Shown: positions 51,481 through 62,224 of the stretch, in pieces
Numbering within the stretch: position 1 is the stretch's first letter
Layout: each line of letters begins with the position of its first letter
From: Acinetobacter calcoaceticus
Lineage (GTDB): Bacteria; Pseudomonadota; Gammaproteobacteria; Pseudomonadales; Moraxellaceae
Length of the DNA: 64,000 nt
Direction: 5' to 3'
Assembly (NCBI RefSeq): GCF_900520355.1
Contig: NZ_LS999521.1
Coordinates: 2,790,001 to 2,854,000, forward strand
The notes under the pieces: model-generated
Seen by the model: the letters and a program-made list of their open reading frames with translations, nothing else
The model's database searches: none
What the model was told of the DNA's origin: nothing
Position numbers and translations under genes: made by a program

Positions 51481-52821
51481 ATGCTGACATTACTTGGTGT
51501 TGGCATGATTTTGTGCTTCATGTATTTAATCATGTCCAAACGTTTAAGCCCTATTATTGCTTTAATTCTCATCCCATTTATTTTTTCTCTTATTGCTTGG
51601 GGCCTAGGTCACTACTTTGAAAGTTTGAGTCATATTGAACTCAAAGGTCTCAGTGAGATGATGCTAGAAGGCATCAAAAAATTAGCGCCAACTGGCGTAA
51701 TGCTTTTATTCGCAATTTTATATTTTGCCTTAATGATCGATGCAGGTCTTTTCGATCCACCAGTTAAATGGATTTTGAAAAAGGTTAAAGGTGATCCTTT
51801 AAAAATTACCATGGGAACCGTGTTTTTAACCACAATGGTTTCTTTAGATGGTGATGGTTCAACGACTTATATGATTTGTGTGGCTGCAATGTTGCCACTT
51901 TATCAACGCTTAGGAATGAATACACTCATCATGACAGCACTAATGCTGCTCTGTAGCGGTGTAATGAACCTAACACCATGGGGTGGCCCTACAGCTCGTG
52001 CTGCAAGCGCCCTGCAAATTGATCCAAGCCACATTTTCGTACCAATGATTATCCCTATGGTCATTAGTATTGGTTGGTTATTTTTCTTGGCGTACCTATA
52101 CGGTCGTTACGAGCAAAAACGTTTAGGCGTTATTGAGCTTGAAACTCACCATGGCGACAATATTACCGTATCGAAAGATCCTGAAGCGACCCGCCCACAT
52201 TTACGCAAAGTAAATATGGTGCTCACAATCCTTCTTATGATTGCTTTGATTAAAGGCATTTTGCCTATGTCTGTGTTGTTCATGATAGCGTTCTGTATCG
52301 CAATGCTCATTAACTACCCTGACGTTGATATGCAGAAAAAGCGCATTGCAATGCATGCAGATAGTGTCTTAGCTGTTGTGGGCTTAATTTTCGCGGCAGG
52401 TATTTTCACAGGTATTTTATCTGGTACAGGTATGGTTGAGGCGATGTCTAAAGAGTTCGTCGCAATGATTCCTCCAAGCATGGGTCCATATCTTGCACCA
52501 ATCACAGCTTTAGTCAGTATGCCTTTGACTTTCTTTATGTCTAATGATGCATTCTTCTATGGGGTTTTACCTGTTCTTGCCGAAGCTGCTTCACATTATG
52601 GTATTAGTGCAGAAGAAATTGCCCGTGCCTCAATTATTGGTCAACCAGTCCATTTACTATCACCTCTTGTACCATCAACCTATTTGTTATGTGGTCTTGC
52701 TAAAGTCGATTTTGCAGACCACCAAAAGTTCACTTTAAAGTGGGCATTTATTACTTGTATGGTTCTTATGGGTACAGCGCTAGTTATTGGTGTTTTCCCT
52801 TTGTTCCATTCACTTACATAA
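51481..52821 (+). CDS. CitMHS-type citrate/metal-citrate transporter
   Basis: A 446-residue protein with about 12 hydrophobic helices. Signature segments: LFAILYFALMIDAGLFDPPV, then MVSLDGDGSTTYMICVAAML (the conserved charged Asp/Gly/Ser loop), and TFFMSNDAFFYGVLPVL (SNDA motif). This layout is that of the CitMHS family, proton symporters for citrate complexed with Mg2+ or Ca2+. AAAGGATTG precedes the ATG. Monocistronic with a terminator. Confidence 0.9.
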   Translation: MLTLLGVGMILCFMYLIMSKRLSPIIALILIPFIFSLIAWGLGHYFESLSHIELKGLSEMMLEGIKKLAPTGVMLLFAILYFALMIDAGLFDPPVKWILKKVKGDPLKITMGTVFLTTMVSLDGDGSTTYMICVAAMLPLYQRLGMNTLIMTALMLLCSGVMNLTPWGGPTARAASALQIDPSHIFVPMIIPMVISIGWLFFLAYLYGRYEQKRLGVIELETHHGDNITVSKDPEATRPHLRKVNMVLTILLMIALIKGILPMSVLFMIAFCIAMLINYPDVDMQKKRIAMHADSVLAVVGLIFAAGIFTGILSGTGMVEAMSKEFVAMIPPSMGPYLAPITALVSMPLTFFMSNDAFFYGVLPVLAEAASHYGISAEEIARASIIGQPVHLLSPLVPSTYLLCGLAKVDFADHQKFTLKWAFITCMVLMGTALVIGVFPLFHSLT

Positions 52822-52833
52822 ATTATTAGCAAT

Positions 52834-52862
52834 AAAAAAAAGCCCCAATGGGGCTTTTTTTT
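52834..52862. terminator. Bidirectional terminator
   Basis: AAAAAAAAGCCCC and GGGGCTTTTTTTT around AAT; serves the transporter gene and the convergent gene at 52861. Confidence 0.9.
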
Positions 52863-53373
52863 ATTGCTCTACATATTCAATTAAGTGATCTAACACAATG
52901 TGAAAATGCAATGTAATGTCTTCTTCTAAAATTTTATAGGCATTATCAAACTGAACCATTGGCCAACCTTCTTTCCAAAATGGAAAAATATTGTGTAAAC
53001 CTTCAGTCACGATCGCATCTTCACGACTAATCGCTTGAGCAACTTGAGCTAAAACCTGAGCGGTTTCTGCACCATCCATAGCTAAATAATCAAGACCACG
53101 TGCTTTAAAAATACGGATACGGTCTTTTTTATAACGAATCTTTTTCGCCTGACCTGAATTCAAGCCTAATGCCAGCGTAGCCGCTTCTACAAACTTTTCT
53201 TCAAAGTTTGCACTCAATGCAACTAAAGCCTGTTTATGTGCTTCTTGACGCCCAGCTTTCCCCCCATTACGGATAATCTCATTTGCTTCCGTATCTAGCT
53301 TATCTTTTTTCATAGACTGTAAAATGTCTAAAATTTCGATATCGCTTAGAGATTCAGGAGATTGCTCAAACAT
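52861..53373 (-). CDS. Hypothetical protein, conserved-looking
   Basis: A 170-residue cytoplasmic protein from ATG 53373 (MFEQSPESLSDIEILDILQS). Helical and charged, with a basic RKT-like stretch (QAKKIRYKKDRIRIFKARG) in the middle and an acidic N-terminus. No signal or membrane segment. I do not recognise the family. Confidence 0.7.
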   Translation of the reverse strand: MFEQSPESLSDIEILDILQSMKKDKLDTEANEIIRNGGKAGRQEAHKQALVALSANFEEKFVEAATLALGLNSGQAKKIRYKKDRIRIFKARGLDYLAMDGAETAQVLAQVAQAISREDAIVTEGLHNIFPFWKEGWPMVQFDNAYKILEEDITLHFHIVLDHLIEYVEQ

Positions 53374-53595
53374 AGGAGTCCTTATACATACAACTAAAGG
53401 CATATTCTCTCATAAAAGCACTACTAAAGCAGAGTAAAATTTTAAATAGCCTATTATCTTGACTATTTTTATAGTCCTAACTTCATAGACTACACTCATA
53501 AAATCAAATAATTCTTTGGTTATAATTTTAATTATTTGCCAAATTAATTTTACCCTGGTAATATTATTTTACCCAGATAAAAATATACGTCTAAA

Positions 53596-54144
53596 ATGAA
53601 TACTAAAATCACCTATACTGCTTTCACTGGAAGCACGCTTATTGCGAGTGACTCCCTAGTTGAACTTGCAAAAAAACTTAAAGATCTTCCGAAACCAACG
53701 GAAAATATTCTGATTTTTAATGATCAAACAGGTCAACAAATTGATCTTGATCTTTCTGGTTCGGAACAAGAATTTCAACAACGTTATGCTGAACCGGAAG
53801 AAATTAAAAAAGTTGGACGACCTAAACTCGGAGTAATTTCTCGTGAAATCACTTTACAGAAAAAACATTGGGATTGGTTAGATCAACAAAGTGTGAGTGC
53901 ATCAGCAATAATTCGTAAGTTAATTGATAAAGAGTTAAATAACCCAAATTCTGAAGGTAATATTATGCTCGCTAAACAAGCCATCGACCGTTTTATGTCT
54001 TCCATGTTGGGTAATATGCCAAATTACGAAGAAGCAACACGCGCCTTATATCAAGGCGATCGAGATATATTTTTAAAGATGATTCAGAGCTATCCTAAAG
54101 ATTTAAGAGAATATTTAACTTTAAAAACTCAAAGTATTTTCTAA
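53596..54144 (+). CDS. DUF2239 family protein
   Basis: A 182-residue protein. The core KKVGRPKLGVISREITLQKK, then HWDWLDQQSVSASAIIRKLI, is the DUF2239 signature and looks like a ribbon-helix-helix-type DNA-binding segment. The N-terminus YTAFTGSTLIASDSLVELAK is the second conserved part. Members are uncharacterised; a regulator role is possible. Terminator follows. Confidence 0.8.
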   Translation: MNTKITYTAFTGSTLIASDSLVELAKKLKDLPKPTENILIFNDQTGQQIDLDLSGSEQEFQQRYAEPEEIKKVGRPKLGVISREITLQKKHWDWLDQQSVSASAIIRKLIDKELNNPNSEGNIMLAKQAIDRFMSSMLGNMPNYEEATRALYQGDRDIFLKMIQSYPKDLREYLTLKTQSIF

Positions 54145-54152
54145 ACCCAATA

Positions 54153-54178
54153 AAAAAACCCGCTTACGCGGGTTTTTT
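54153..54178. terminator. Bidirectional terminator between DUF2239 gene and cysN
   Basis: AAAAAACCCGC and GCGGGTTTTTT, 11-bp stem with a TTAC loop. Confidence 0.9.
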
Positions 54179-54196
54179 CAAAATCAATCCAGCCTA

Positions 54197-55810
54197 TTAA
54201 AGACGGACTAATTCCACAACTTTTTCAGCTGCCTCTTCAACGGTTTCAGCAGTAACTTCTGTATCTGTGCCTTCCACAGCCGTAGTGATAACCACAACAC
54301 CTGTCTCACGCAATAAAGTAATTTGCTCAGCAGTTAAGTTGGCTTTTGCAATCGCAACTACACCTTGTTGGATCAATAAACTTTCTAAAACTTGAGCTTT
54401 CTCGATTAACTGTGCAGAAATCCCAATCACCGCAGGCTTTTGACCCAAACGTGCAGCACGATCTTCAGCAGTTACAGGGTTGCTATGTGCAGCCCACTCT
54501 ACCGCAGACTCAACCATACCCGCACCAACCGTTACATTGCTTAAACGATCAATGAAAATAAATGAACCTGTGTATCGTGAATCTTGATATTGATCAAACA
54601 CGACTGGCGCATCAAACTCAACAACAACGTCTGCAATTGCATTTAATTCAAGCTCTTCCACCTGAGTATGCTCAAGCGTATTCACATTCACACGATAGTG
54701 AATGTTAGTCACTTTTGCAGGAACAGTCTGTGTACCAATCTTAACGTTGTACAACTTGCCCTTGACTAGTGGGTGTTCATTCATCCACACCACTGAAGCA
54801 CGAACACTGCGTGAAATTAATGGCTGTTCACCTGCACGTACTAATACATTGCCGCGGCTAATATCAATTTCATCATTCAACGTTAATGTAACCGCCTGAC
54901 CCGCAACAGCTTGATCTAGATTTCCATCAAATGTTACGATTTCTTTAACTGTTGAGCGCTTACCTGATGGTAATGCAACAATTTCATCACCAACATTGAT
55001 TTTACCTAAAGCAACAGTACCAGCGAAACCACGGAAATCTAGATTTGGACGGTTCACATATTGAACAGGAAAACGAAATTCGCGTTTGTTTGATTCACGA
55101 CTAATTTCAACTGACTCAAGAATGCTCATCAAGGTTTGACCCTTGTACCAAGCTGTATGCTCAGAAGTATTTACCACGTTATCGCCATTTAAAGCAGAAA
55201 TCGGTACAAATTGAATATTAGCTGGACGACGATCACCTAACTGGTTCACGAAAGTATCATATTCAACCTGAATTTCGTTAAAACGTCCTTCAGAGAACTC
55301 AACTAAATCCATTTTATTAATGGCAACAACAATATTTTTAATACCAAGTAAACTTGCAATAAAAGTATGACGACGTGTTTGCGTCTGCACACCATAACGC
55401 GCATCAATCAAGATAATTGCAAGATCAGCGGTTGATGCACCTGTTGCCATATTACGGGTATATTGTTCATGCCCAGGCGTGTCAGCAATAATAAACTTAC
55501 GCTTTTCCGTTGAAAAATAGCGGTAAGCCACATCAATGGTAATACCCTGCTCACGCTCAGCTTGTAAACCATCTACAAGTAATGCTAAGTCTGGTGCATC
55601 GCCCGTGGTTCCAACTTTTTTACTATCACGCGTTACAGCTTGCAATTGATCTTCATAAATCAATTTTGAGTCGTAGAGTAAACGTCCAATTAAAGTACTT
55701 TTACCATCATCTACGTTACCGCAAGTCAAAAAGCGCAATAGGTCTTTTTGTTCATGTTGCTTCAAATAGGCCAAGATATCTTGACTGATTAATTCTGATT
55801 GATGAGACAT
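54197..55810 (-). CDS. cysN: Sulfate adenylyltransferase subunit 1 (GTPase)
   Basis: A 537-residue GTPase that drives adenylylation of sulfate by CysD, the first step of sulfate assimilation. G1 GNVDDGKST (about 31-39), G3 DTPGHEQY, G4 NKMD, and EF-Tu-like domains 2 and 3 follow. The C-terminal about 100 residues are an extra domain that is not the CysC kinase (no P-loop seen), so it is a CysN with an unusual tail. 30 bp after cysD. Confidence 0.94.
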   Translation of the reverse strand: MSHQSELISQDILAYLKQHEQKDLLRFLTCGNVDDGKSTLIGRLLYDSKLIYEDQLQAVTRDSKKVGTTGDAPDLALLVDGLQAEREQGITIDVAYRYFSTEKRKFIIADTPGHEQYTRNMATGASTADLAIILIDARYGVQTQTRRHTFIASLLGIKNIVVAINKMDLVEFSEGRFNEIQVEYDTFVNQLGDRRPANIQFVPISALNGDNVVNTSEHTAWYKGQTLMSILESVEISRESNKREFRFPVQYVNRPNLDFRGFAGTVALGKINVGDEIVALPSGKRSTVKEIVTFDGNLDQAVAGQAVTLTLNDEIDISRGNVLVRAGEQPLISRSVRASVVWMNEHPLVKGKLYNVKIGTQTVPAKVTNIHYRVNVNTLEHTQVEELELNAIADVVVEFDAPVVFDQYQDSRYTGSFIFIDRLSNVTVGAGMVESAVEWAAHSNPVTAEDRAARLGQKPAVIGISAQLIEKAQVLESLLIQQGVVAIAKANLTAEQITLLRETGVVVITTAVEGTDTEVTAETVEEAAEKVVELVRL

Positions 55811-55840
55811 TGCTCAAACTCCACAAATTTAGAAATTGTC

Positions 55841-56749
55841 TTAGAAATAGCCTTCTTGCTTTTTCTTTTCCATTGAGCCCGCTTCATCATGGTCAATCAT
55901 ACGACCTTGACGCTCAGAACTCGTGGCTAAAAGCATTTCTTGGATAATTTCAGGTAACGTATCCGCTTCAGACTCAACTGCACCAGTTAATGGATAACAG
56001 CCAAGCGTACGGAAACGTACAGACTTCATCTGTGGAACTTCACCCTCTTTTAAACGCATACGTTCATCATCAACCATGATTAACGTACCGCTACGCTCCA
56101 CTACCGGACGAACAGCAGAGAAATAAAGAGGAACAATTTGAATATTTTCTAAATAGATATATTGCCAGATATCCAACTCAGTCCAGTTAGATAATGGGAA
56201 TACACGAATACTTTCACCTTTATTCACTTTACCGTTGTAAAGATTCCAAAGTTCAGGACGCTGGTTTTTCGGATCCCAACGATGCTTACTATCACGGAAT
56301 GAATAAACACGTTCTTTCGCGCGTGATTTTTCTTCATCACGGCGTGCGCCACCAAAAGCAGCATCAAATTGATATTTATCCAAAGCCTGTTTCAAAGCTT
56401 GGGTTTTCATAATATCTGTATATTTTGAGCTACCATGATCGAATGGATTGATTCCAGCTTCGCGACCTTCTTTGTTCTGATGAACGATTAAATCAAAGCC
56501 ATGCGTTTTTGCCATGTTATCGCGAAATGAAATCATCTCTTTAAATTTCCACCCAGTATCTACATGTAATAATGGGAATGGAAGTTTAGCTGGGTAAAAC
56601 GCTTTTAACGCAAGATGAAGCATTACCGCCGAGTCTTTACCAATTGAGTAAAGCATTACCGGATTTTCAAATTCAGCAGCAACTTCACGAATAATATGAA
56701 TGCTTTCAGCTTCAAGTTGCTTGAGATGTGTGAGTCTTGATTCAGTCAT
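55841..56749 (-). CDS. cysD: Sulfate adenylyltransferase subunit 2
   Basis: A 302-residue ATP-pyrophosphatase-fold enzyme that forms APS from ATP and sulfate with CysN. PP-motif [30 protein letters not shown], and [15 protein letters not shown] are present. ATG 56749 has AGGA seven bases upstream, giving 302 residues, the same as E. coli; the GTG at 56755 is unlikely. A short ORF overlaps its start. Confidence 0.96.
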   Translation of the reverse strand: MTESRLTHLKQLEAESIHIIREVAAEFENPVMLYSIGKDSAVMLHLALKAFYPAKLPFPLLHVDTGWKFKEMISFRDNMAKTHGFDLIVHQNKEGREAGINPFDHGSSKYTDIMKTQALKQALDKYQFDAAFGGARRDEEKSRAKERVYSFRDSKHRWDPKNQRPELWNLYNGKVNKGESIRVFPLSNWTELDIWQYIYLENIQIVPLYFSAVRPVVERSGTLIMVDDERMRLKEGEVPQMKSVRFRTLGCYPLTGAVESEADTLPEIIQEMLLATSSERQGRMIDHDEAGSMEKKKQEGYF

Positions 56750-56840
56750 GAACACGTCCTTCTCTATCCATTTTGCCCATAAAATCTAGAAGTGGTATTA
56801 AACCGCCACCTAGAAGACCATGTGGAGGAACGAGTGCCAT
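56742..56840 (-). CDS. 32-residue leader ORF upstream of and overlapping cysD
   Basis: ATG 56840 has TTGGAG five bases upstream, a strong ribosome binding site, and the ORF ends in TGA 8 bp inside cysD. The peptide starts [20 protein letters not shown]; the PPHG part recalls the N-terminal P-P/K-P-H-G of unrelated Sat-type ATP sulfurylases. It may be translationally coupled to cysDN as a leader peptide. Not a known gene to me. Confidence 0.5.
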   Translation of the reverse strand: MALVPPHGLLGGGLIPLLDFMGKMDREGRVHD

Positions 56841-57081
56841 AACAACTCCAATTTTTTCGTAAGAGATAATCCAACCACAAGCCTTTATATGGCTTATAGC
56901 ATTAGTTATGCATTATAGTGATTTAAAACCGATTTCTTTTGCTTGTTTTTTCATATTGATATTCGATTTCATCATATACATGTAATATGCTGATTCACTT
57001 GCATAACTTGGCAATCGTAGCTTGTATAGCCAACTTAAGCAAATCATGATCTACTCTTTAGATTCCTCTAAAAACCATAAA

Positions 57082-57110
57082 AAAAGAGAAGCCTTAATAG
57101 CTTCTCTTTT
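57082..57110 (-). terminator. Terminator after wzi
   Basis: AAAAGAGAAGC and GCTTCTCTTTT around 7 bases, 19 bp after the wzi stop; T runs on both sides so it may also work for the opposite strand. Confidence 0.85.
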
Positions 57111-57128
57111 GTAAAACATAATCTAATC

Positions 57129-58574
57129 TTAGAAACCGAACATTTTACGTTCTAATGGAATTTCAATCCCAATAGATGCGCCTGCATCATTACCTTCTAG
57201 ATCTGAATCACTTACCCAGCCATTAATTTTTAATGGAAGATCAGGCTTGATGAAATGTGTCCAAGTTAAATCAAGGGCTTTAATTTCATCGTCTTTAGGG
57301 AATGCTTTATTAATTGCCCGGTCAGATTGGTTAACCTTAACCACCATAGCACGACCACTTAAACGGTTCATGACATCAAAGCGGATATCACCACCCACTG
57401 AATACATTTGCCCATCACCACCCATCGCGTGGCCTAATGGGTAACCATGCTGGTAATAGCCATCTTTATAAGTTGAATGTGCATAAGAGATACCTCTTAC
57501 ATCGCCATTCGTACGTGTATCTGCCCATTCTGCATAAAGTTGATAAGGCAAGTTATTGTAGCTAGATGAATAGTCCACACCTGCTAAGTACATTTTCTTA
57601 GAAGGTAAACCACCTGCTTCATCTTCACCTACATATTGTCCATATATACTGACTGGAACTTGGAATAGCGGTTGTAGTAATAAGCGACCATCAAAGCCTG
57701 CAATTTGGTTTGAAGGATCTGCTTCACCAGTTCCACCATTATCTTTATTGCCGACAAATGCATCCCATAAAGAACTAAAGCTTTCAGGACGTCCATCCCC
57801 CCCCCATTGAATAGCACGCGATGCGCCTAACTCAATATATGGCAACGGTTGTGCAGTTACACGCAAGCCAATTAATTTAGCATCAGGGACTGCTTTATAG
57901 TCATCTAATTGACCAGCAAAAGCTTGATATTGCCAAGGCCCAATCCAAGATAACCATTTTGAATCAAAAGCATTTTGCACAGCACGTTGTGCCGTTACAC
58001 CATAAACCGGACGGCTAGCATCACCACGAATTAAGCTACCATCATGGCCAGGACCCCACCATGTTGGAATTTGACCTGCAACTACCCACTGATTCCAAAG
58101 TTTACCAGCAACATATGAACCTTCAACATTCACATCTTGTCCATTATCAATTTGTGGATCTTTTTCTGCATTTACTCGAATTCTTGCATCCCAGTTTTCA
58201 CCACCTGCATTAAACTCTAAAGAACCTTGATATTGAGCCTTTTGGTTATCACCGAATGCTTGCGGAATATTTTTGCTATCGGTTGCAGCAAAAGCACCCA
58301 CTTTAACCGTATTATTATCTGCTTTTAATGCATTAAGAACGGAATTAATAACTTTTTGTTGAGCTGGATGAGACACTTCTGCCCGAGAGAGTGCTCGATG
58401 AATTTCATCACCACTTAACGGCCAAGTTGAAGTGCTAATATTGATAACACCTTGTTGATTCAACCAATTTAAGTCTGTACGTAAGTCCTCATTATTTAGC
58501 ACTAAACCTTGTGCAAAAATAGTGGATGAAGCAGTTGCCAATATTGCAATCGAAAGTGTTTTTCTTAGAAACAT
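57129..58574 (-). CDS. wzi: Capsule assembly Wzi-family outer membrane protein
   Basis: A 481-residue precursor from ATG 58574 (an in-frame TTG is 9 bases earlier). Signal peptide (residues about 1-22, ending IFAQG), then a periplasmic helical start (LRTDLNWLNQQGVINISTST) and an 18-strand-type barrel with GQIPTWWGPGHDGSLIRGDA, the Wzi signature, and ending in an aromatic Phe (MFGF). It anchors capsular polysaccharide to the outer membrane. A G9 tract lies in the reading frame (see 57797). Capsule genes are not nearby. Confidence 0.9.
   Translation of the reverse strand: MFLRKTLSIAILATASSTIFAQGLVLNNEDLRTDLNWLNQQGVINISTSTWPLSGDEIHRALSRAEVSHPAQQKVINSVLNALKADNNTVKVGAFAATDSKNIPQAFGDNQKAQYQGSLEFNAGGENWDARIRVNAEKDPQIDNGQDVNVEGSYVAGKLWNQWVVAGQIPTWWGPGHDGSLIRGDASRPVYGVTAQRAVQNAFDSKWLSWIGPWQYQAFAGQLDDYKAVPDAKLIGLRVTAQPLPYIELGASRAIQWGGDGRPESFSSLWDAFVGNKDNGGTGEADPSNQIAGFDGRLLLQPLFQVPVSIYGQYVGEDEAGGLPSKKMYLAGVDYSSSYNNLPYQLYAEWADTRTNGDVRGISYAHSTYKDGYYQHGYPLGHAMGGDGQMYSVGGDIRFDVMNRLSGRAMVVKVNQSDRAINKAFPKDDEIKALDLTWTHFIKPDLPLKINGWVSDSDLEGNDAGASIGIEIPLERKMFGF
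57797..57805 (-). repeat. G9 homopolymer within wzi
   Basis: Nine consecutive C on the plus strand (G on the coding strand), at codons for Trp-Gly-Gly-Asp-Gly. It keeps the frame here. Such tracts are prone to slippage, and one in a surface gene of an AT-rich genome is a phase-variation candidate. Confidence 0.7.
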
Positions 58575-58720
58575 GCCAGCCAATTCTCAAAGTTATTTAT
58601 GAGCAACACCTTAAATTTTTTATCTCAACTTTGCAATTGTTAAACTGTGCAATTACATTTTTTAACGCTATCTTAAGATTAGTGTAGATAGGTAAGTTTT
58701 TGAGATATAAAGGTAATAAA

Positions 58721-58744
58721 AAAGGCAGTATTTATACTGCCTTT
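58721..58744. terminator. Terminator after lysS
   Basis: AAAGGCAGTA and TACTGCCTTT form a 10-bp stem with a 4-base loop, flanked by A and T runs, 16 bp after the lysS stop. Confidence 0.88.
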
Positions 58745-58760
58745 TTGCCTTTAGAGAAGA

Positions 58761-60290
58761 TTAACCTTCTTTACGGCGCATGTGTGGGAATAAAATTACA
58801 TCGCGAATACTTGGTGCATCGGCAAATAACATGACCAAACGATCAATACCGATACCTTCACCTGCTGTAGGTGGTAAGCCATACTCAAGCGCTTCAACGA
58901 ACTCTGCATCGTAATGCATTGCTTCATCATCACCAGCATCTTTCTCTGCAACTTGAGCTTGGAAACGTTCAGCCTGATCAATCGGATCATTTAACTCGCT
59001 AAAACCATTTGCCAATTCACGTCCACCGATGAAAAACTCAAAACGGTCGGTAACATGTGGATTGTCATCATTACGGCGAGCCAGCGGAGATGTTTCAGCT
59101 GGGTATTCAGTAATAAATGTTGGCTGACGAAGTTTAGTTTCAACAGTTTCTTCAAATACGATAGTTTGAAGCTTACCTAAACCAAAACCAGGTTTAACTT
59201 GTTCTTTTAATTCTTCACGAATAAATTGAGCAAGGAACTCACGATCGCCAACATTTTCCGGTGTAAACTGTGGGTTATTCTCTAAAATCGCATCAAACAT
59301 AGAGATTTTCTTGTAGGGCCCTTTGAAGCTAAACACTTCACCTTGGTAAGGCACATCAGTTGTACCCAAAATATCCAAGGCCAACTTTTCAATCATATTT
59401 TCAGTTAATGCCATCAAGTCTTTATAATCAGCGTAGGCTTGATAAAACTCGATCATCGTAAATTCAGGGTTATGACGTGTTGAAACACCTTCGTTACGGA
59501 AGTTACGGTTAATTTCAAACACACGCTCAAAACCACCAACAACCAAACGCTTTAAGTACAGCTCAGGTGCAATACGCAAGAATAATGGCATATCCAAAGC
59601 ATTGTGATGTGTTTCAAACGGACGTGCAGATGCGCCACCTGGAATCACATGCATCATTGGCGTTTCAACTTCCATGAAACGTTCATTGTTTAAAAACGCT
59701 CGAATTCCAGCCACGACTTTAGCGCGGATTTCAAAAGTCTTACGTGTTTCTTCATTCACAATTAAGTCAAGGTAACGTTTACGGTACTTAACTTCTGTGT
59801 CATTTAAACCATGAAATTTATCTGGTAACGGGCGAAGCGATTTCGTTAAAAGCTCAAAGCCTTCAAGATGAACATATAAATCACCTTTTCCTGAACGTCC
59901 GATATAACCTTCAGCAGCAATAATGTCACCAAGATCTAGACCTTTAATGGTCTCAAGAATATCTTTTGGTAAACCTTTACGGTCAACATATAGCTGAATA
60001 CGACCTGTCATATCTTGAATAACCATGAAAGAACCACGGTTTAACATGACACGACCAGCAATTTTTACATAGACATGCTCAGCGCTTTCAATTTGTTCTT
60101 TCGACTGATCTTTAAATTGTTCTTGTAGATCAGCAGCGTAATGTTCACGCTTAAACGTATTCGGCCAAGGACTCTTTCCAGTTTCCTTCGCAACATCTTG
60201 GATTTGCTTTAATTTGGCATGACGCTGTGCAATTAAATCGTTTTCGGAAATAGTTGGTTCAGAAGTCGATTGAGCGTTTTGTTGCGTCAT
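58761..60290 (-). CDS. lysS: Lysyl-tRNA synthetase (class II)
   Basis: A 509-residue enzyme that charges tRNA-Lys. The N-terminal OB-fold anticodon domain (about 60-170, [20 protein letters not shown]) is followed by class II motif 1 (near [17 protein letters not shown]), motif 2 ([21 protein letters not shown]) and motif 3 ([15 protein letters not shown]). Full length compared with E. coli LysS (505). Monocistronic. Confidence 0.98.
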   Translation of the reverse strand: MTQQNAQSTSEPTISENDLIAQRHAKLKQIQDVAKETGKSPWPNTFKREHYAADLQEQFKDQSKEQIESAEHVYVKIAGRVMLNRGSFMVIQDMTGRIQLYVDRKGLPKDILETIKGLDLGDIIAAEGYIGRSGKGDLYVHLEGFELLTKSLRPLPDKFHGLNDTEVKYRKRYLDLIVNEETRKTFEIRAKVVAGIRAFLNNERFMEVETPMMHVIPGGASARPFETHHNALDMPLFLRIAPELYLKRLVVGGFERVFEINRNFRNEGVSTRHNPEFTMIEFYQAYADYKDLMALTENMIEKLALDILGTTDVPYQGEVFSFKGPYKKISMFDAILENNPQFTPENVGDREFLAQFIREELKEQVKPGFGLGKLQTIVFEETVETKLRQPTFITEYPAETSPLARRNDDNPHVTDRFEFFIGGRELANGFSELNDPIDQAERFQAQVAEKDAGDDEAMHYDAEFVEALEYGLPPTAGEGIGIDRLVMLFADAPSIRDVILFPHMRRKEG

Positions 60291-60548
60291 CTCTGCCTCG
60301 ATTAAGTAAAAATTAAGTGCTATATCTTAACAGATTGCGGGAGTTTTTCGAATGATTTCAATCAAACAAAAATTAAAAAAGACAATTTTATAGAACCGAA
60401 CACTACTTTTTAAAGGCAAAATGACTTAGACCAATCGCTAAGATCATTTTTTAAAGCATTTAGTAAAATATAAAAAAATCCAAATAACCTCGATATTCAA
60501 AAGGCCCTATTTGCCTTTTATTTTATCAATGAGATTGTGTAGTAAATA

Positions 60549-61037
60549 ATGAAAATTCTATTTTTACATGGCTTGGATTCTTCTCGTGAGTCGACAAAGT
60601 TCCATGCCATTTTACATCCTGAAAAATTTTGTATTGACGTCGATTATCGTAACTTAAGTTATGCATCTGTTGAGTACTTCTACCATCAGGTTATTCAGAC
60701 GATCAAACCAGATTTGTTGGTGGGCCATAGCATTGGAGGCTATTGGGCGCTAAAAACTGCTGCTCAACATAAATTAGCTGTTATTGTGGCGAATCCAAGT
60801 CTTACACCTAATTTTCGGGAGGACTACCCTCAACTTTCTGAAGAAGAACTCATTCTCTCTAATCCTAAAATGGCCTATTTAGAATTAGGAGATGAGCAAC
60901 TTGATATGTATCAGGTTCAAGAAAAACTTGCTCCTTATATGAACATTGAAACTTTTGAAGGTGGACATCATCGCTTGGCCTATCCTTCGCGAATTAATGA
61001 TCTGATTATAAAAATTTATAAAAAATATTTGGCTTAG
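60549..61037 (+). CDS. YqiA/YcfP-type alpha/beta hydrolase
   Basis: A 162-residue small esterase-like protein. MKILFLHGLDSSRESTKF is the oxyanion-loop start; GHSIGGYWA carries the nucleophile Ser (about 61); Asp in ELGDEQLD and His in EGGHHRLAY complete the catalytic triad. Substrate unknown; E. coli YqiA hydrolyses short acyl-CoA/p-nitrophenyl esters in vitro. Region upstream 60,291-60,548 has no other gene. Confidence 0.82.
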   Translation: MKILFLHGLDSSRESTKFHAILHPEKFCIDVDYRNLSYASVEYFYHQVIQTIKPDLLVGHSIGGYWALKTAAQHKLAVIVANPSLTPNFREDYPQLSEEELILSNPKMAYLELGDEQLDMYQVQEKLAPYMNIETFEGGHHRLAYPSRINDLIIKIYKKYLA

Positions 61038-61090
61038 ACTTACTATAGTTTGATTATATAAAACTGGTGTATATGTGAGTAAAAGAAGCT

Positions 61091-61531
61091 CTATTTTGCT
61101 TCTGCCATTTTTTTAACCACATCAAAACCTTGAACAAAGCCACTTTTCAACATGCCCATATATTCAGGTAAGGTGGCCACTTCAACTTTTAGAGCGGTTA
61201 TATTATCTTTTTGGGTTAGAAAATATTTTTCTAAGGAACCACTCCACCCTTTAACCTCTTCACTTTCTAAATCCTCCTTACCCTCCTTAATCATTCCTAA
61301 ATGTTTAAAAATCAATATTTCCGGTTTTTGCATTTGTTCAATCGTAGAAACCATTCCATTGCCTTCACCGTCAAGAAAATAAGTTTTACCACCGATTTCC
61401 CAGTCGGTACGCATGGTGGAATCCGGTGCAAAGAATTTCGTCCAAGCGTTATATGTCTCGCTATTCCAAAGTATGTCCCATACTTTTTCTATAGGCGCCT
61501 CAATTTCCACTTCATATACTAAATTTTCCAT
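61091..61531 (-). CDS. SRPBCC/AHSA1-like protein
   Basis: A 146-residue START-like domain protein: EIEAPIEKVWDILWNSETYN, then GGKTYFLDGEGNGM and the C-terminal helix GFVQGFDVVKKMAEA fit the SRPBCC fold. Such proteins bind hydrophobic ligands or, in the AHSA1 branch, Hsp90. Ligand unknown. Convergent with the YqiA-type gene. Confidence 0.78.
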   Translation of the reverse strand: MENLVYEVEIEAPIEKVWDILWNSETYNAWTKFFAPDSTMRTDWEIGGKTYFLDGEGNGMVSTIEQMQKPEILIFKHLGMIKEGKEDLESEEVKGWSGSLEKYFLTQKDNITALKVEVATLPEYMGMLKSGFVQGFDVVKKMAEAK

Positions 61532-61965
61532 ATTTCACTTCCCTGATTTATACCGTCTTAATGACAGCAAATTTTAATTTTCGGTTTTAATAATGACATT
61601 CTGTCACATCATAGTTTGTTGTTATTTAGCTTTCGTATGAAATGAATCTTTAAATTATGAGGTGCTCTTTATTTCAAGATACTTTCACAAATAAAATTAA
61701 TTATAAGAATGCATTAGTTATTATTCGTTTATGGCGAAGTTTTGCCTAAATAACCAGTTATTTGTCCTAACCTGCCATTCATCTTTACTTACGAATGATT
61801 AAACTCCGTTATTTACTTTACTTTGAATGTAGAACTGCGTAAAAATTTGATATCCGATCAAAGGCACATTGGTTATTATTGACCGGATCGTAGTTACATT
61901 ATTAATAGATGGAATAGTTTTACTGAAAGGCAGCTTTGAGCAAACTTATCAGTGCGGAGAGTCTC
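61532..61965. other. 434-bp intergenic region before rubA
   Basis: AT-rich; must include the divergent promoters for the SRPBCC gene and rubA. No ORF, repeat or hairpin that I trust. Confidence 0.4.
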
Positions 61966-62130
61966 ATGAAAAAATATCAATGTATCGTTTGTGGATGGAT
62001 TTATGACGAAGCGGAAGGTTGGCCACAAGACGGCATTGCAGCTGGAACAAAATGGGAAGATATTCCAGATGACTGGACTTGCCCTGATTGCGGCGTTTCA
62101 AAAGCTGACTTCGAAATGATCGAAATCTAA
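61966..62130 (+). CDS. rubA: Rubredoxin
   Basis: A 54-residue electron carrier with one Fe bound by two CxxC motifs: CIVCGWIYD and [12 protein letters not shown]. It passes electrons from RubB to alkane hydroxylase. ATG 61966 has GCGGAGAG upstream. rubA-rubB is required for alkane use in ADP1. Confidence 0.96.
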   Translation: MKKYQCIVCGWIYDEAEGWPQDGIAAGTKWEDIPDDWTCPDCGVSKADFEMIEI

Positions 62131-62142
62131 GAACGTAAAGTA

Positions 62143-62167
62143 AAAGGCCATGATCGACATGGTCTTT
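62143..62167 (+). terminator. Terminator-like hairpin between rubA and rubB
   Basis: AAAGGCCATG and CATGGTCTTT (10-bp stem, one G-T pair), loop ATCGA, followed by a T run. It lies within the operon and may reduce rubB expression relative to rubA. Confidence 0.6.
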
Positions 62168-62224
62168 TTTACGAATATTACCCATCACCGTATTAAATAA
62201 ATAATTCTAACTCTGGAGAAAAAA

